Made by a program: the position numbers and the translations under genes. Of a DNA stretch of 52,050 bases, positions 44,050-52,050 are shown one piece after another (the first letter of the stretch is position 1; the number at the start of each line of letters is the position of its first letter). The notes below the pieces were generated by a model. The model was not told where the DNA came from. It saw only the letters and a list, made by a program, of their open reading frames with translations, and searched no databases. The DNA is from Paramuribaculum sp. (GTDB lineage Bacteria > Bacteroidota > Bacteroidia > Bacteroidales > Muribaculaceae): the NCBI GenBank assembly GCA_029052015.1, contig JAIDJW010000143.1, forward strand, positions 1 through 52,050, written 5' to 3'.

Positions 44050-46026
44050 ATGGCAACTTCAATATCGGACCTCCCATATATAGATGAGGAATATGATTTA
44101 AAAACAGAGTATTATGTCAAGGGGCTGGAAGCATTTATCAGAAATGCGCAGACCCCGATGACTATTGCTCTGCAAGGAGAATGGGGAAGCGGAAAAACGT
44201 CATTGATGACCCGTCTTAACCGGGTCTTATGCCATGGTGAGAATTCTGATTTTATCGGAATTACAATCAACACCTGGGAATACTCCATGCTTGCGTCGCC
44301 GGAAGAAACCGTCTATAATATCCTCGGTAAGCTGGTAAAAGATGTAAGCAAAAACGACTCCAAAGCCAAAAATGTATTTAACCGTTTTCTTCGTGGTACC
44401 GGAAGATTCCTGTATCGAGGTGGTCGCGAACTCCTTAAAGCTGTTCCTGTTGCAGGGACAACACTTGGCTTTGCCATAGAGGCAATAAATGTACCCACAG
44501 AAAATCCGTATATCACCAATAAGGAAGAGGAAGCATCCCTATCGGAAGTAAGAGAGGCGTTGGAAACTGCCGTCAACAACCGGATAACCAAAGAGGCACA
44601 AAAGAAGGGAATTATAGTTTTTGTTGATGATCTGGATCGTCTGAATCCCCCTGTGGCTGTTGAGATTCTTGAGCTGTTCAAGAATGTATTTACCATTGAA
44701 AATTGTATCTTCATATTAGCTATTGACTATGAAGTTGTGGTAAAAGGACTTGAACCTAAATTCGGGAAACTTACAAATCAGAATGAGAGAGAGTTCCGCT
44801 CATTCTTCGACAAGATAATACAGGTACCGTTCTCACTCCCTGTAAATAGCTATCGACCTATTAGTTTTGTAGTGACATCATTGAACAAGATAGGGTATAT
44901 ACAAACAAAATTGACAGATGAACAACAAAACCTGTTTGAGGCTGTGGTCAAAGCATCAGTAGGTAACAATCCACGCTCTATAAAACGATTGATAAATACC
45001 CTCTCTCTACTTGATTGCATAGCCAAGGAACAAGTGATTAGCAATAATTCTGCCCATAATTATGGAACCGACATAAAATTAACCGGTGACAATCTCATAC
45101 TGGACAAATTGCTGAATTTCATAGTTGTCGCCATACAGATATGCTATTCTCGGATTTATTCGCTTTTGGTTAAGAAACCGAATTTCACCGAATGGAATCG
45201 AGAATTTGCATCCCGCGAAGGGATAGATGCGGCCATTGACGATGAGGATGCTGACTGGAAAGATATTCTTGAAGCGGCATGCACCGCCGACAAATATCTT
45301 AATCTGCGCCATCTTGATATCTTGAAGTTGTTTTCGATGATTATAGATATCGTCAGTCAGAGCGGTGGCAATATCAATGAAAATATCAATGCAAGACTAA
45401 AGGATATTCTTGACAAAGCAGCCGTGACAGGAGTGAGCGCCAATGTAAAAGTGGCAGATTTTGACAAAAAGGCGTTCATTCAGAAACTTTATGATAATGT
45501 TGGCAGACGCATTCGGCAGCTTCGCCCTGACATAGAAGACATTAAAGTCAAGAACAATACCGGCAACGGCGGATTTAAATTCAGGGATGAGAATAACCGT
45601 GGATATGACATCCGATTCATTCCATCGTATGAACCGGATAATACTGTGACTCTGACAATAGAAATGAGCACGAAAATAACACGCTCGGAGGATATGCTCA
45701 ATAAGGCGTTGGATGACCTGCTGGAGAATAATCAGTTGACAAACGCCTTGTCAGAGCTCGATGCAAAAATATCTCCATTGCTGCAGAAACTGTCCTTTTT
45801 CGAAAGTAAACACTCCAATGACGATTTGTGGTTTACCTCTTACTCGGAAGAATTGCGTTATATGCACGAGAAAGGCTTTATGTCAGGCGATGTCACACAC
45901 GATGCCGTGTATAGGCTTAAGTTGCAGAAAGCATCGGATTTCGAAGACGGTAGAGTTGTTGATGCTATTGCTGATGTCGTTATTGCAAATTATGATTTTA
46001 GAAAAACGATGTCAACATACAGATAA
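44050..46026 (+). CDS. KAP-family P-loop NTPase
   Basis: The 658-residue protein has Walker A GEWGSGKTS (Lys49) and Walker B IIVFVDDLDRL (Asp193-Asp196), with the helical insertion between them expected for KAP-family NTPases and a Gly-rich hydrophobic stretch (AVPVAGTTLGFAIEAI, about 131-146) that may contact a membrane. Residues about 200-330 hold the arginine-bearing sensor region (NNPRSIKRLINTL). The C-terminal 300 residues are unassigned and helical. KAP NTPases include phage-exclusion and animal signalling proteins such as Kidins220 and F-plasmid PifA. Context with a zinc-finger protein and a glycosylase-like protein suggests a defence role, which is inference. Confidence 0.9.
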   Translation: MATSISDLPYIDEEYDLKTEYYVKGLEAFIRNAQTPMTIALQGEWGSGKTSLMTRLNRVLCHGENSDFIGITINTWEYSMLASPEETVYNILGKLVKDVSKNDSKAKNVFNRFLRGTGRFLYRGGRELLKAVPVAGTTLGFAIEAINVPTENPYITNKEEEASLSEVREALETAVNNRITKEAQKKGIIVFVDDLDRLNPPVAVEILELFKNVFTIENCIFILAIDYEVVVKGLEPKFGKLTNQNEREFRSFFDKIIQVPFSLPVNSYRPISFVVTSLNKIGYIQTKLTDEQQNLFEAVVKASVGNNPRSIKRLINTLSLLDCIAKEQVISNNSAHNYGTDIKLTGDNLILDKLLNFIVVAIQICYSRIYSLLVKKPNFTEWNREFASREGIDAAIDDEDADWKDILEAACTADKYLNLRHLDILKLFSMIIDIVSQSGGNINENINARLKDILDKAAVTGVSANVKVADFDKKAFIQKLYDNVGRRIRQLRPDIEDIKVKNNTGNGGFKFRDENNRGYDIRFIPSYEPDNTVTLTIEMSTKITRSEDMLNKALDDLLENNQLTNALSELDAKISPLLQKLSFFESKHSNDDLWFTSYSEELRYMHEKGFMSGDVTHDAVYRLKLQKASDFEDGRVVDAIADVVIANYDFRKTMSTYR

Positions 46027-46092
46027 AAAGCATCTGTTTCGGGAAATGAGACAGCACGCAGTTAATTTTGCTGCTACAAGTACTGCGACATT

Positions 46093-46947
46093 ATGAAAGA
46101 TATAAAGTACAATCCTATTGAAGAGAGAACGCTCAACGACAGACTGGTAAATCTTTATGGTCCAAAAATTCCGGGGCTCTATTCAGCCGTCAAGCCATTG
46201 TTTGATGACCCGGAAGCAATCAAACCGGCGTTGCCGCTCCTGATTGAGCTCAACGATAATGAGGCGTATGAGAACGCCGATTTACACGTAATGGTCTTCG
46301 GCAGGGAAACCAATAACTGGAATGACACCGATGAAAGAGGTGATTGTCCTTATGGCACATACAATTTCAACCTTTCAACTTCAGATGATATCCTGAACGA
46401 AATAAGGGGAAAGCATATCGATGGAGAAGCGGAAATCTACGGACTTGGAGATATTTACCACGCATATTGTTATGAAGACAATGGTGTTGGAAAAACAATT
46501 TTTACGCGAAGACAAAATCAACTGATACAGCAACTCAGGGAGCGTCTTGGCAACTGCAAGGTTGAAGCTGTCTGGAACAACATTTCAAAAATAGGGTGCG
46601 GAGGCACCGACTTCGGTAATAGTTGTCGCAAACCTACAGCTGAGATTCGTAATATCGAACGGGAGTATTTCAACATTGTTGCCGCTGAGGTTGAAATTCT
46701 TCGACCGGACATCATCGTATTCCTTACAGGTTTTTATGCCGATGACGAAATCAAATACAAATTCTGTCTCTCTGATAATGATTTCCAGCCGGTTAAGAAG
46801 GGCATCTTTCTTGACAGAGTAAAAATACCGGGAGTGAGATATGCCGCACGCACAATTCATCCTTCGCGCCAGAGCAAAGAGAATCTGAAGCTCCACTTTG
46901 ATGCTTTGATTGATGATATTGTAGGTGCAATAAGCATTCCACAATAG
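46093..46947 (+). CDS. uracil-DNA-glycosylase-fold-like protein
   Basis: The 284-residue protein is not a standard glycosylase but has a motif order resembling that superfamily: an early HVMVFGRETNNWND (66-79, at the place of the catalytic loop), AVWNNISKIG (159-168), a RPDIIVFLTG strand (204-213) and TIHPSRQ (254-260, at the place of the HPS minor-groove loop). It has no signal or membrane segment. It follows the KAP gene by 66 bases in the same direction. UDG-fold proteins are known in phage defence (for example the Brig1-type glycosylase against modified DNA), which would fit here, but this fold assignment is by eye. An unrelated nucleotide-binding fold remains possible. Confidence 0.6.
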   Translation: MKDIKYNPIEERTLNDRLVNLYGPKIPGLYSAVKPLFDDPEAIKPALPLLIELNDNEAYENADLHVMVFGRETNNWNDTDERGDCPYGTYNFNLSTSDDILNEIRGKHIDGEAEIYGLGDIYHAYCYEDNGVGKTIFTRRQNQLIQQLRERLGNCKVEAVWNNISKIGCGGTDFGNSCRKPTAEIRNIEREYFNIVAAEVEILRPDIIVFLTGFYADDEIKYKFCLSDNDFQPVKKGIFLDRVKIPGVRYAARTIHPSRQSKENLKLHFDALIDDIVGAISIPQ

Positions 46948-47207
46948 CATCTGAATATGCGGCAGTGTCTTCAGATATAGCCGCTACAATTAGTGCGCCA
47001 AAGGCGTGTCGATTATCCAAAACCCTATATGTTGCCCATCATGTCAAGTGCTTTTTATCGCTGCGGAGCAGTGGGCACCCTTGCGGGAATTTTTCTCACG
47101 ACCCCAAGGGGTCTTTTTCAAGAGTTAGCGCTTTTATCACGTAGTCTCGCTGACGCTCCACTACGCGCTATTGTCTCGCCACCTCTGACGAGGTGTAAGC
47201 GCCTCAC
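46948..47207. other. non-coding, hairpin-rich region after the KAP cassette
   Basis: No gene is visible. The stretch has a terminator-like element at 47100-47118, a CACCTC/GAGGTG hairpin (47180-47195), a CGTAG/CTACG pair near 47140-47165 and CGCCTCA/TGAGGCG (47200-47219), which spans the stop codon of the convergent gene. Composition shifts from AT-rich to GC-rich here. No att site or inverted terminal repeat could be identified, though the site may mark the edge of the inserted cassette. Confidence 0.5.
47100..47118 (+). terminator. probable terminator of the KAP cassette
   Basis: GACCC (47100-47104) pairs with GGGTC (47109-47113) around a four-base CAAG loop, followed by TTTTT (47114-47118). 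The stem is short, so confidence is moderate. Confidence 0.6.
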
Positions 47208-48296
47208 TTATTTGAGGCGGAGCTCGAGGAGAATGGGGTTGATGTCGTCGGTTCCGGTGCCGGCGCCGAGCTGGGCTTCGTCAATGCCGCAATAGATGCA
47301 GTCGCCTGACGAGTATTGGGCGGGAAGGGCGTAATATGTCTGGCCATCAATAACGACGGGGAATCCGGGGGATTCTTCGCCGCGGGAGGTGCGCGAGAGA
47401 AGGAGCTTGCCGCTGCGGTCGTAGATCTGGACGGTTATCGCGCCCTTGCAGTTGTATGCGACGAATACGTAATCATCGACCACGAAGCTGTCGTAGCGTA
47501 TATAGTTTTTCGCATTGGCGTACATCTCCTCAAAGCTGGTGAAGCGTGGCGATGCGTAGCTGCCGAGAGTGAAAGCGACTTCGGGATGAAGGCCGCCGCG
47601 GTCGATGGAGTATAATGTGTCGTTATTCTCTATGAAAAGGCGGTTGTCGCTATAGGTGAGCTCGCGTGACATCCACACGGGGCCTTCCTCTGACGGCAGG
47701 GTTTCGTAGACAAACGGCGTGGTGAGCGTGTCAGTAAGCTGCCATGCGGAGTCGTAGAAGTATATCTTCATATTGTTGCCCTCGGCAAATTCCGACACTC
47801 CCGCCCATCCGGTGCCGTAAGGGTATATGGCGCCGCAAAGGGTGTCGGTGCGCTCCATAGTGCAGTTGCCGTAAAGGTCGTAGGCGAGGATACGGTTGCC
47901 GCCGACATTGTTCTCAACAACCCATCCCTTGCCGTCAGGTGTCGGCCACTGATAGTGAATCATGCGGTATTCGCCGGGGCCGTTGCCTTTTTTATTGAAG
48001 GACGAGATGCATTTGCCGGTGCTCTTGTCGAAGGTCATTAGGGTTTCGTTTTCCTCGATAAAAATCGTGTTGCCGATGACACCGCGCAGATTCATCATTG
48101 TGGAAAGCATGGATGAGTCGGTGAATTCCGGACGGATAACGGTTTTTATCTCAAAAACATCCCCGGGATTGCCGTAACTGTCCTTGTCGACATTGGCAGC
48201 AAGGTCTATGACGGGCAAACCAGAGCAGCCATCACGAGTGCCGGAGCAGGAGGAGAGAAGGAGAACGGTTGCAAAAAGGGCGATAGACTGTTTCAT
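47208..48296 (-). CDS. 6-bladed beta-propeller lipoprotein
   Basis: The 362-residue protein has a lipoprotein signal (LLLSSCSGT, Cys about residue 17) and a run of about six beta-propeller blades: repeats of the kind IFIEENETLMTFDKSTGKCI, NRILAYDLYGNC and LLLSRTSRGEE, with FNKKGNGPGEY being the familiar GxGPGE motif of Bacteroidetes 6-bladed beta-propeller (BF3164/TolB-like) proteins. The family is common beside ECF sigma factors and outer-membrane transport genes in Bacteroidales. It lies four bases after the DUF4252 gene, so it is in the sigma-factor operon. Ligand and exact role are unknown. Confidence 0.85.
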   Translation of the reverse strand: MKQSIALFATVLLLSSCSGTRDGCSGLPVIDLAANVDKDSYGNPGDVFEIKTVIRPEFTDSSMLSTMMNLRGVIGNTIFIEENETLMTFDKSTGKCISSFNKKGNGPGEYRMIHYQWPTPDGKGWVVENNVGGNRILAYDLYGNCTMERTDTLCGAIYPYGTGWAGVSEFAEGNNMKIYFYDSAWQLTDTLTTPFVYETLPSEEGPVWMSRELTYSDNRLFIENNDTLYSIDRGGLHPEVAFTLGSYASPRFTSFEEMYANAKNYIRYDSFVVDDYVFVAYNCKGAITVQIYDRSGKLLLSRTSRGEESPGFPVVIDGQTYYALPAQYSSGDCIYCGIDEAQLGAGTGTDDINPILLELRLK

Positions 48297-48300
48297 CCGG

Positions 48301-48822
48301 TTACATCTTCTGAATGTCCTTGCCTATATTAGTCAACTGGCTCGCCGGAATATTACCGGAAAAGACGATGAATTTACCTTTGTCGGATGCAGTACTTGTA
48401 AAAAGAACTATCTTCTTATATATTTTTTCGGTGCTGTTGCGATTAATCTTCACTTGCGACAGCTCGCCGTAAACGTATGTGCTTTCCTTATCATTAGTGA
48501 GTGTAATAAGACTTTCGGCATTTTTGTTGTACCAGAAATAGCTTTCAATTATTTTGCTTGCCTTATCTACTGCGGCATTGCTGCGGAGAGTAAAGATGTC
48601 GATAGCCTCAAGTCCCTTGACATTCTCAAGATACGGCACCTTTTCACGGACATCTGACGACACCATGCCGAGCATGGATTTAGTCACCTTGACTTCGGAA
48701 ACATTCTTTTCTTTGCCCAGTTCTCTTAAAAGAGATATGAAGTAGCTATCCTGATGACTGTCGGCGAACACCGCTCCACAGGAAATTATCGCCATTATAA
48801 GCGTTACGAGTATCTTTTTCAT
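48301..48822 (-). CDS. DUF4252-family exported protein
   Basis: The 173-residue protein has a signal peptide (about 1-20, ending AVFAD), then a DUF4252 domain with VSEVKVTKSMLGMV, NVKGLEAIDIFTL, VDKASKIIESYF and a C-terminal FIVFSGNIPASQLTNI. DUF4252 proteins are typical companions of Bacteroidetes ECF sigma/anti-sigma pairs and are thought to be envelope-located; their role is unestablished. The start overlaps the anti-sigma stop by four bases (ATGA). The composition is slightly more AT-rich than the genes on either side. Confidence 0.85.
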   Translation of the reverse strand: MKKILVTLIMAIISCGAVFADSHQDSYFISLLRELGKEKNVSEVKVTKSMLGMVSSDVREKVPYLENVKGLEAIDIFTLRSNAAVDKASKIIESYFWYNKNAESLITLTNDKESTYVYGELSQVKINRNSTEKIYKKIVLFTSTASDKGKFIVFSGNIPASQLTNIGKDIQKM

Positions 48823-49445
48823 TTCAGTGCTGTGTTAAGTGATTTATCAAGTTCTTCAATCTGTCTGGTTACCTGTCTGGCCTGCCGGCCTGCCTCGTTG
48901 ATTTTGTCGAACAGAAGCGCTATCGACGCTTCCCCTTCGAGGAGAGCGGCTGCCGCCTGAGCCTGCTGCGAGGAGCTCACCTTCTTCGAGGTTTTGGTCT
49001 GCACACGCTCGGGAGTGTGCACCCGTGGCACCGGCTGCGGCATTGTCACGGCTGCGGCAGGAGTGAAGGTGTCGCCGGTCTCGACAACCTGCGCAAGGAG
49101 CAGCGGGTCTTCATCGGCAGCCGGTGTCATAAGCCTCACCGCAAGGACGGCAATCAGCGCAACCGCGGCGGCAATGCCGGCAAAAGCCATCCAGGCAGCC
49201 ACCGCCGGACGCTTCGCCCGGCTTTGCGCGGCGATAGCGGCGCGGATATCGCTCTCGAGTTGCGCCGGCACTTCGATATCATCAATGCCTGACATGGCCG
49301 CGAATATCCGGCGGTCGGCCTCAAGGTCTGCAGGAATGCCGGCAGCCGAGGCAAAATAGCTCTTTATCCGCCGGATTTCTTCCGGCGATGCGTCGCCGTT
49401 ATAATAACGGTCGAGCAGCTGTCGGATGTTTTCTGTTGTTTTCAT
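48819..49445 (-). CDS. anti-sigma-factor-like membrane protein
   Basis: The 208-residue protein has an N-terminal cytoplasmic domain (about 1-80; LLDRYYNGDASPEEIRRIKS with a conserved Tyr-Asn-Gly motif common to Bacteroidetes anti-sigma proteins), one membrane helix (about 85-107, WMAFAGIAAAVALIAVLAV) and a periplasmic Pro/Thr/Gln-rich tail ending in a helical segment (VTRQIEELDKSLN). There is no zinc-finger (HisXXXCysXXCys) motif, so it is not a classical ZAS anti-sigma domain. It overlaps the sigma gene by four bases and the DUF4252 gene by four. Inhibition of the ECF factor is inference from context. Confidence 0.82.
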   Translation of the reverse strand: MKTTENIRQLLDRYYNGDASPEEIRRIKSYFASAAGIPADLEADRRIFAAMSGIDDIEVPAQLESDIRAAIAAQSRAKRPAVAAWMAFAGIAAAVALIAVLAVRLMTPAADEDPLLLAQVVETGDTFTPAAAVTMPQPVPRVHTPERVQTKTSKKVSSSQQAQAAAALLEGEASIALLFDKINEAGRQARQVTRQIEELDKSLNTALK

Positions 49446-49939
49446 AATATATCGCTTTTTGAGAAGAGTTGCTTAAGTTTTTTGCGCCCGCGGCTCAGGA
49501 GCGCCCTCACGTTGACCTCTGTCAGCCCCGTCGCCTCGGCTATCTCCTGACTGGAGAAGGCTCCGAAAGCGTTCAGCTCCATTACCTGACGCTGTGTGTC
49601 CGGCATGGTCTGTATGGCTCCCGCGACAATGCGGAGCGACTCTCTCCGCTCCATTGCCGCCTGCTGGTCATCGTCACTGCACTTTTCGGCCACAAAGTCA
49701 ATTGGCGCCGATGGCTGCGTCCGGGTCATGCGTGTGACGCATTCGTTGCGCACCGCGTTGATTGCATAGCCGCTGAGAGAAGAAACGGAGTCTAGAGCGT
49801 GGCGGTTGTTCCACAGCCTGACCATAATATCCTGCACAACATCAGCGGCATCGTCAGCAGAGCCGAGGATAGCGACCGCCACGCGGTACATGGCCGCATG
49901 CATCGGTATAATCTCGTCGTTGAATCTCCTCTCGGTCAT
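49442..49939 (-). CDS. ECF-type RNA polymerase sigma factor
   Basis: The 165-residue protein has region 2 (about 10-80; ADDAADVVQDIMVRLW, the core-binding signature) and region 4 (about 100-155; MPDTQRQVMELNAFGAFSSQEIAEATGLTEVNVRALLSRGRKKL helix-turn-helix), lacking regions 1 and 3. It is the first gene of a four-gene operon with its anti-sigma partner, DUF4252 and a beta-propeller lipoprotein. No autoregulatory promoter consensus can be read with confidence upstream (49940-50010). Confidence 0.95.
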   Translation of the reverse strand: MTERRFNDEIIPMHAAMYRVAVAILGSADDAADVVQDIMVRLWNNRHALDSVSSLSGYAINAVRNECVTRMTRTQPSAPIDFVAEKCSDDDQQAAMERRESLRIVAGAIQTMPDTQRQVMELNAFGAFSSQEIAEATGLTEVNVRALLSRGRKKLKQLFSKSDIL

Positions 49940-50016
49940 CTGTCGCTTTTTCTATGCTCTCACTATTATGACTCAATCCGGGGCCGTTTGTGACAAAAAA
50001 AAACGTTTTTTTAAAT

Positions 50017-50056
50017 CAAAAAGGGTGAGACTCGCTGACCGGTCCCACCCTTTTTG
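50017..50056 (-). terminator. terminator of rpoC
   Basis: An 11 bp stem (50017-50027 with 50046-50056; outer CAAAAAGGGTG) with a secondary GAC/GTC pairing follows the rpoC stop by about 26 bases on the minus strand. The T5 run lies in the stem's 3' arm, so it could act on both strands. Confidence 0.8.
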
Positions 50057-50082
50057 TTCAGTTATTGAATTGTGCGAGCAGG

Positions 50083-52050
50083 TTATTCGCCGGCGCGCTT
50101 GTCGTTGATTTCTATTTGCTCGGCTTCCTCATAGATGCTCTCGATGTCATCCTTGCCACCGACAACGAGACGGTCGTACTCGCGGAGTCCGGTGCCGGCA
50201 GGAATAAGGTGACCGCAGATAACATTTTCCTTCATGCCCTCAAGAGTGTCGGTCTTGCCGTTGATGGCGGCTTCGTTGAGCACTTTGGTGGTTTCCTGGA
50301 AGGATGCGGCAGACATGAAGCTTGATGTCTGCAGAGCCGCGCGGGTGATACCCTGAAGTATCTGCTCGGAAGTAGCGGGCACTGCATCACGCACCTGAAT
50401 GAGATTGAGGTCGCGGCGCTTGAGCGCTGAGTTCTCGTCACGGAGCTTGCGGGCGGTGATAATCATGCCGGGCTTCACGGTTTCTGAATCTCCGGCGTCT
50501 GTCACAACCTTTTTGCCCCAGATGCGGTCGTTTTCTTCCATGAATGCGCGCTTGTCGACAATCTGCTGCTCAAGGAAGCAGGTGTCGCCCGGGTCAAGAA
50601 TGTTGACCTTGCGCATCATCTGACGCACGATAACCTCAAAGTGCTTGTCGTTGATCTTCACGCCCTGCATTCGGTACACGTCCTGAACTTCGTTGACGAT
50701 GTACTCCTGCACGGCTGTCGGACCCATGATGTTGAGGATGTCGGCGGGAGTGACGGCACCGTCGGAAAGCGGTGTGCCGGCTCTCACATAGTCGTTTTCC
50801 TGTACGAGAATCTGCTTGGACAGGGGCACAAGATATTTCTTGACTTCGCCTATGCGCGATGTGACTGTAATCTCGCGGTTGCCGCGCTTAACCTTGCCGA
50901 AGTTGACCTCGCCGTCGATTTCTGCAACGATAGCGGGATTTGACGGGTTGCGCGCCTCGAAGAGCTCGGTGACACGGGGCAGACCACCGGTGATGTCACC
51001 GGCGCTACCTGTTGCGCGAGGTATCTTGACGAATATTTCGCCGGGCTTGAGCACAGCTCCTTCATCAACCATGAGGTGAGCGCCCACAGGCAGAGCGTAG
51101 GTCTTGATAATCTGTCCGTTGGCATCAAGGATATTGGCTTCGGGCACTTTGCCGCGGTCCTTGGACTCGATGATGACTTTTTCGCGGAGACCTGTCTGCT
51201 CGTCGGAGTCGACGCGGTATGTGATATTTTCGGTAAAGTTTACGTATTCGACCTTACCACCTGCTTCGCTGACGATGACGGCGTTGAAGGGGTCCCATTC
51301 GCATATCACATCGCCTTTCTTGACAGCTGCACCATTATCAAAGTACAGTTTGGAGCCGTAAGGTATGTTTGCGTTGGTGAGCATCATCTTGGTGTTGGGG
51401 TCGATGATGCGCATCTCTGCGAGACGTCCTATAACCACTTCCACATTGCGTCCGTTCGCATCCTTTTCATCGGTCTTGACAGTGCGGAGCTCGTCGATTT
51501 CGAGCACACCGTCGTAGCGCGAGGTGACGGATGATACCGCAGCGATGTTGCTGGCGACACCACCGACGTGGAATGTACGCAGTGTGAGCTGTGTACCCGG
51601 CTCGCCGATTGACTGCGCGGCGATGACGCCGACAGCTTCGCCTTTCTGCACGAGGCGGTTGTTTGAGAGGTTGCGGCCGTAGCACTTTGCGCAGACGCCT
51701 TTCTTTGACTCACATGTGAGTACCGAGCGGATTTCGACAGATTCGATGGGCGAAGCGTTGATGCGGTCTGCCGCCTCATCGTTGATTTCCTCGCCGGCGG
51801 CAACGATAATCTCGCCGGTTATGGGGTCGATAACGTCGTGAACGCTCACGCGGCCGAGGATTCTCTCTCCGAGTGATGCAACGACCTCGTCGTTGTTTTT
51901 AATTTCCTTGCAGACAAGTCCGCGGAGTGTGCCGCAGTCCTCTTCGTGGATAATCACGTCGTGGGCCACGTCGACCAGACGGCGGGTGAGGTAACCTGCG
52001 TCGGCGGTCTTAAGCGCGGTGTCGGCAAGACCCTTACGGGCACCGTGGGT
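50083..52050 (-). CDS. rpoC: RNA polymerase beta' subunit, C-terminal part
   Basis: This is a partial gene: the frame continues without a stop through the right end of the window, reading [13 protein letters not shown] and [13 protein letters not shown], the bridge-helix region (E. coli beta' about 780-810). Visible parts include the second zinc site (EEDCGT with [11 protein letters not shown]), the trigger loop ([16 protein letters not shown] followed by RTFHVGG) and the C-terminal [18 protein letters not shown] with [14 protein letters not shown]. The stretch shown is about 656 codons. GTG-initiated ORFs inside it (for example near 51969) are not real starts. The region between the trigger-loop halves has the insert with [19 protein letters not shown], common in this phylum. 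Confidence 0.97.
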   Translation of the reverse strand, partial: THGARKGLADTALKTADAGYLTRRLVDVAHDVIIHEEDCGTLRGLVCKEIKNNDEVVASLGERILGRVSVHDVIDPITGEIIVAAGEEINDEAADRINASPIESVEIRSVLTCESKKGVCAKCYGRNLSNNRLVQKGEAVGVIAAQSIGEPGTQLTLRTFHVGGVASNIAAVSSVTSRYDGVLEIDELRTVKTDEKDANGRNVEVVIGRLAEMRIIDPNTKMMLTNANIPYGSKLYFDNGAAVKKGDVICEWDPFNAVIVSEAGGKVEYVNFTENITYRVDSDEQTGLREKVIIESKDRGKVPEANILDANGQIIKTYALPVGAHLMVDEGAVLKPGEIFVKIPRATGSAGDITGGLPRVTELFEARNPSNPAIVAEIDGEVNFGKVKRGNREITVTSRIGEVKKYLVPLSKQILVQENDYVRAGTPLSDGAVTPADILNIMGPTAVQEYIVNEVQDVYRMQGVKINDKHFEVIVRQMMRKVNILDPGDTCFLEQQIVDKRAFMEENDRIWGKKVVTDAGDSETVKPGMIITARKLRDENSALKRRDLNLIQVRDAVPATSEQILQGITRAALQTSSFMSAASFQETTKVLNEAAINGKTDTLEGMKENVICGHLIPAGTGLREYDRLVVGGKDDIESIYEEAEQIEINDKRAGE

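Noticed and set aside
1-52050. CRISPR arrays, tRNA, rRNA, integrases or transposases
   Set aside because: No regularly spaced direct repeats, cloverleaf-like sequence, rRNA signature or recombinase motif was found on reading the intergenic regions and proteins.

Overview
The window looks like chromosomal DNA of a Bacteroidales bacterium, probably Muribaculaceae-like (family level is inference). The evidence is a fimbrillin locus with DUF3575, DUF5119 and DUF4906 partners, Bacteroidetes-specific families (DUF3078, DUF4105, DUF4252, 6-bladed beta-propeller lipoproteins), promoter elements of the Bacteroidetes type (TTTG then TAnnTTTG) instead of -35/-10 boxes, and a long SecA with a C-terminal zinc motif. 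No rRNA, tRNA, CRISPR array, transposase or integrase was seen.

Layout. (1) 1-2202, plus strand: a DUF3078 protein with an apparent upstream nonsense codon, then two small exported proteins overlapping at their stop/start codons. (2) 2203-9414, minus strand: a compact six-gene cluster read as SPFH protein with four zinc ribbons, four-helix membrane protein, large coiled-coil membrane protein with an acidic/proline tail, two paralogous helical proteins, and a bactofilin-like beta-helix protein. I recognise only the SPFH and beta-helix parts; the assembly is my first candidate for an undescribed system, perhaps a membrane-associated scaffold or stress machine. (3) 9509-9605: three close hairpins. 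(4) 9632-18365, minus strand: a six-gene fimbrial operon (DUF3575, DUF5119, three fimbrillin-like lipoproteins, DUF4906 lipoprotein). (5) 18615-21740: phosphoglucomutase-type enzyme and a major OmpA-family porin, each with its own terminator. (6) 21971-27703, plus strand: dxr, rseP, an RlmI-type methyltransferase and an exported DPP III peptidase. (7) 27961-36143: a two-component system, a possible attenuated leader before a U32/RlhA-like protein, galE, DUF4105 and an alkaline-phosphatase-like protein that appears to have lost its catalytic residues. (8) 36271-43509: secA, a coiled-coil membrane protein, an MgtC-type protein and a CPA2 antiporter.

(9) 43535-46947 is visibly more AT-rich and differs in style from its neighbours. 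It has its own promoter and encodes a three-repeat zinc-finger protein, a KAP-family P-loop NTPase and a protein with uracil-DNA-glycosylase-like motifs. This is my second candidate system, plausibly a defence cassette inserted between housekeeping genes; it is followed by a hairpin-rich non-coding stretch (46948-47207). (10) 47208-49939, minus strand: ECF sigma factor, one-pass anti-sigma-like protein, DUF4252 protein and beta-propeller lipoprotein. (11) 50083-52050: the C-terminal part of rpoC, running off the window's right end.
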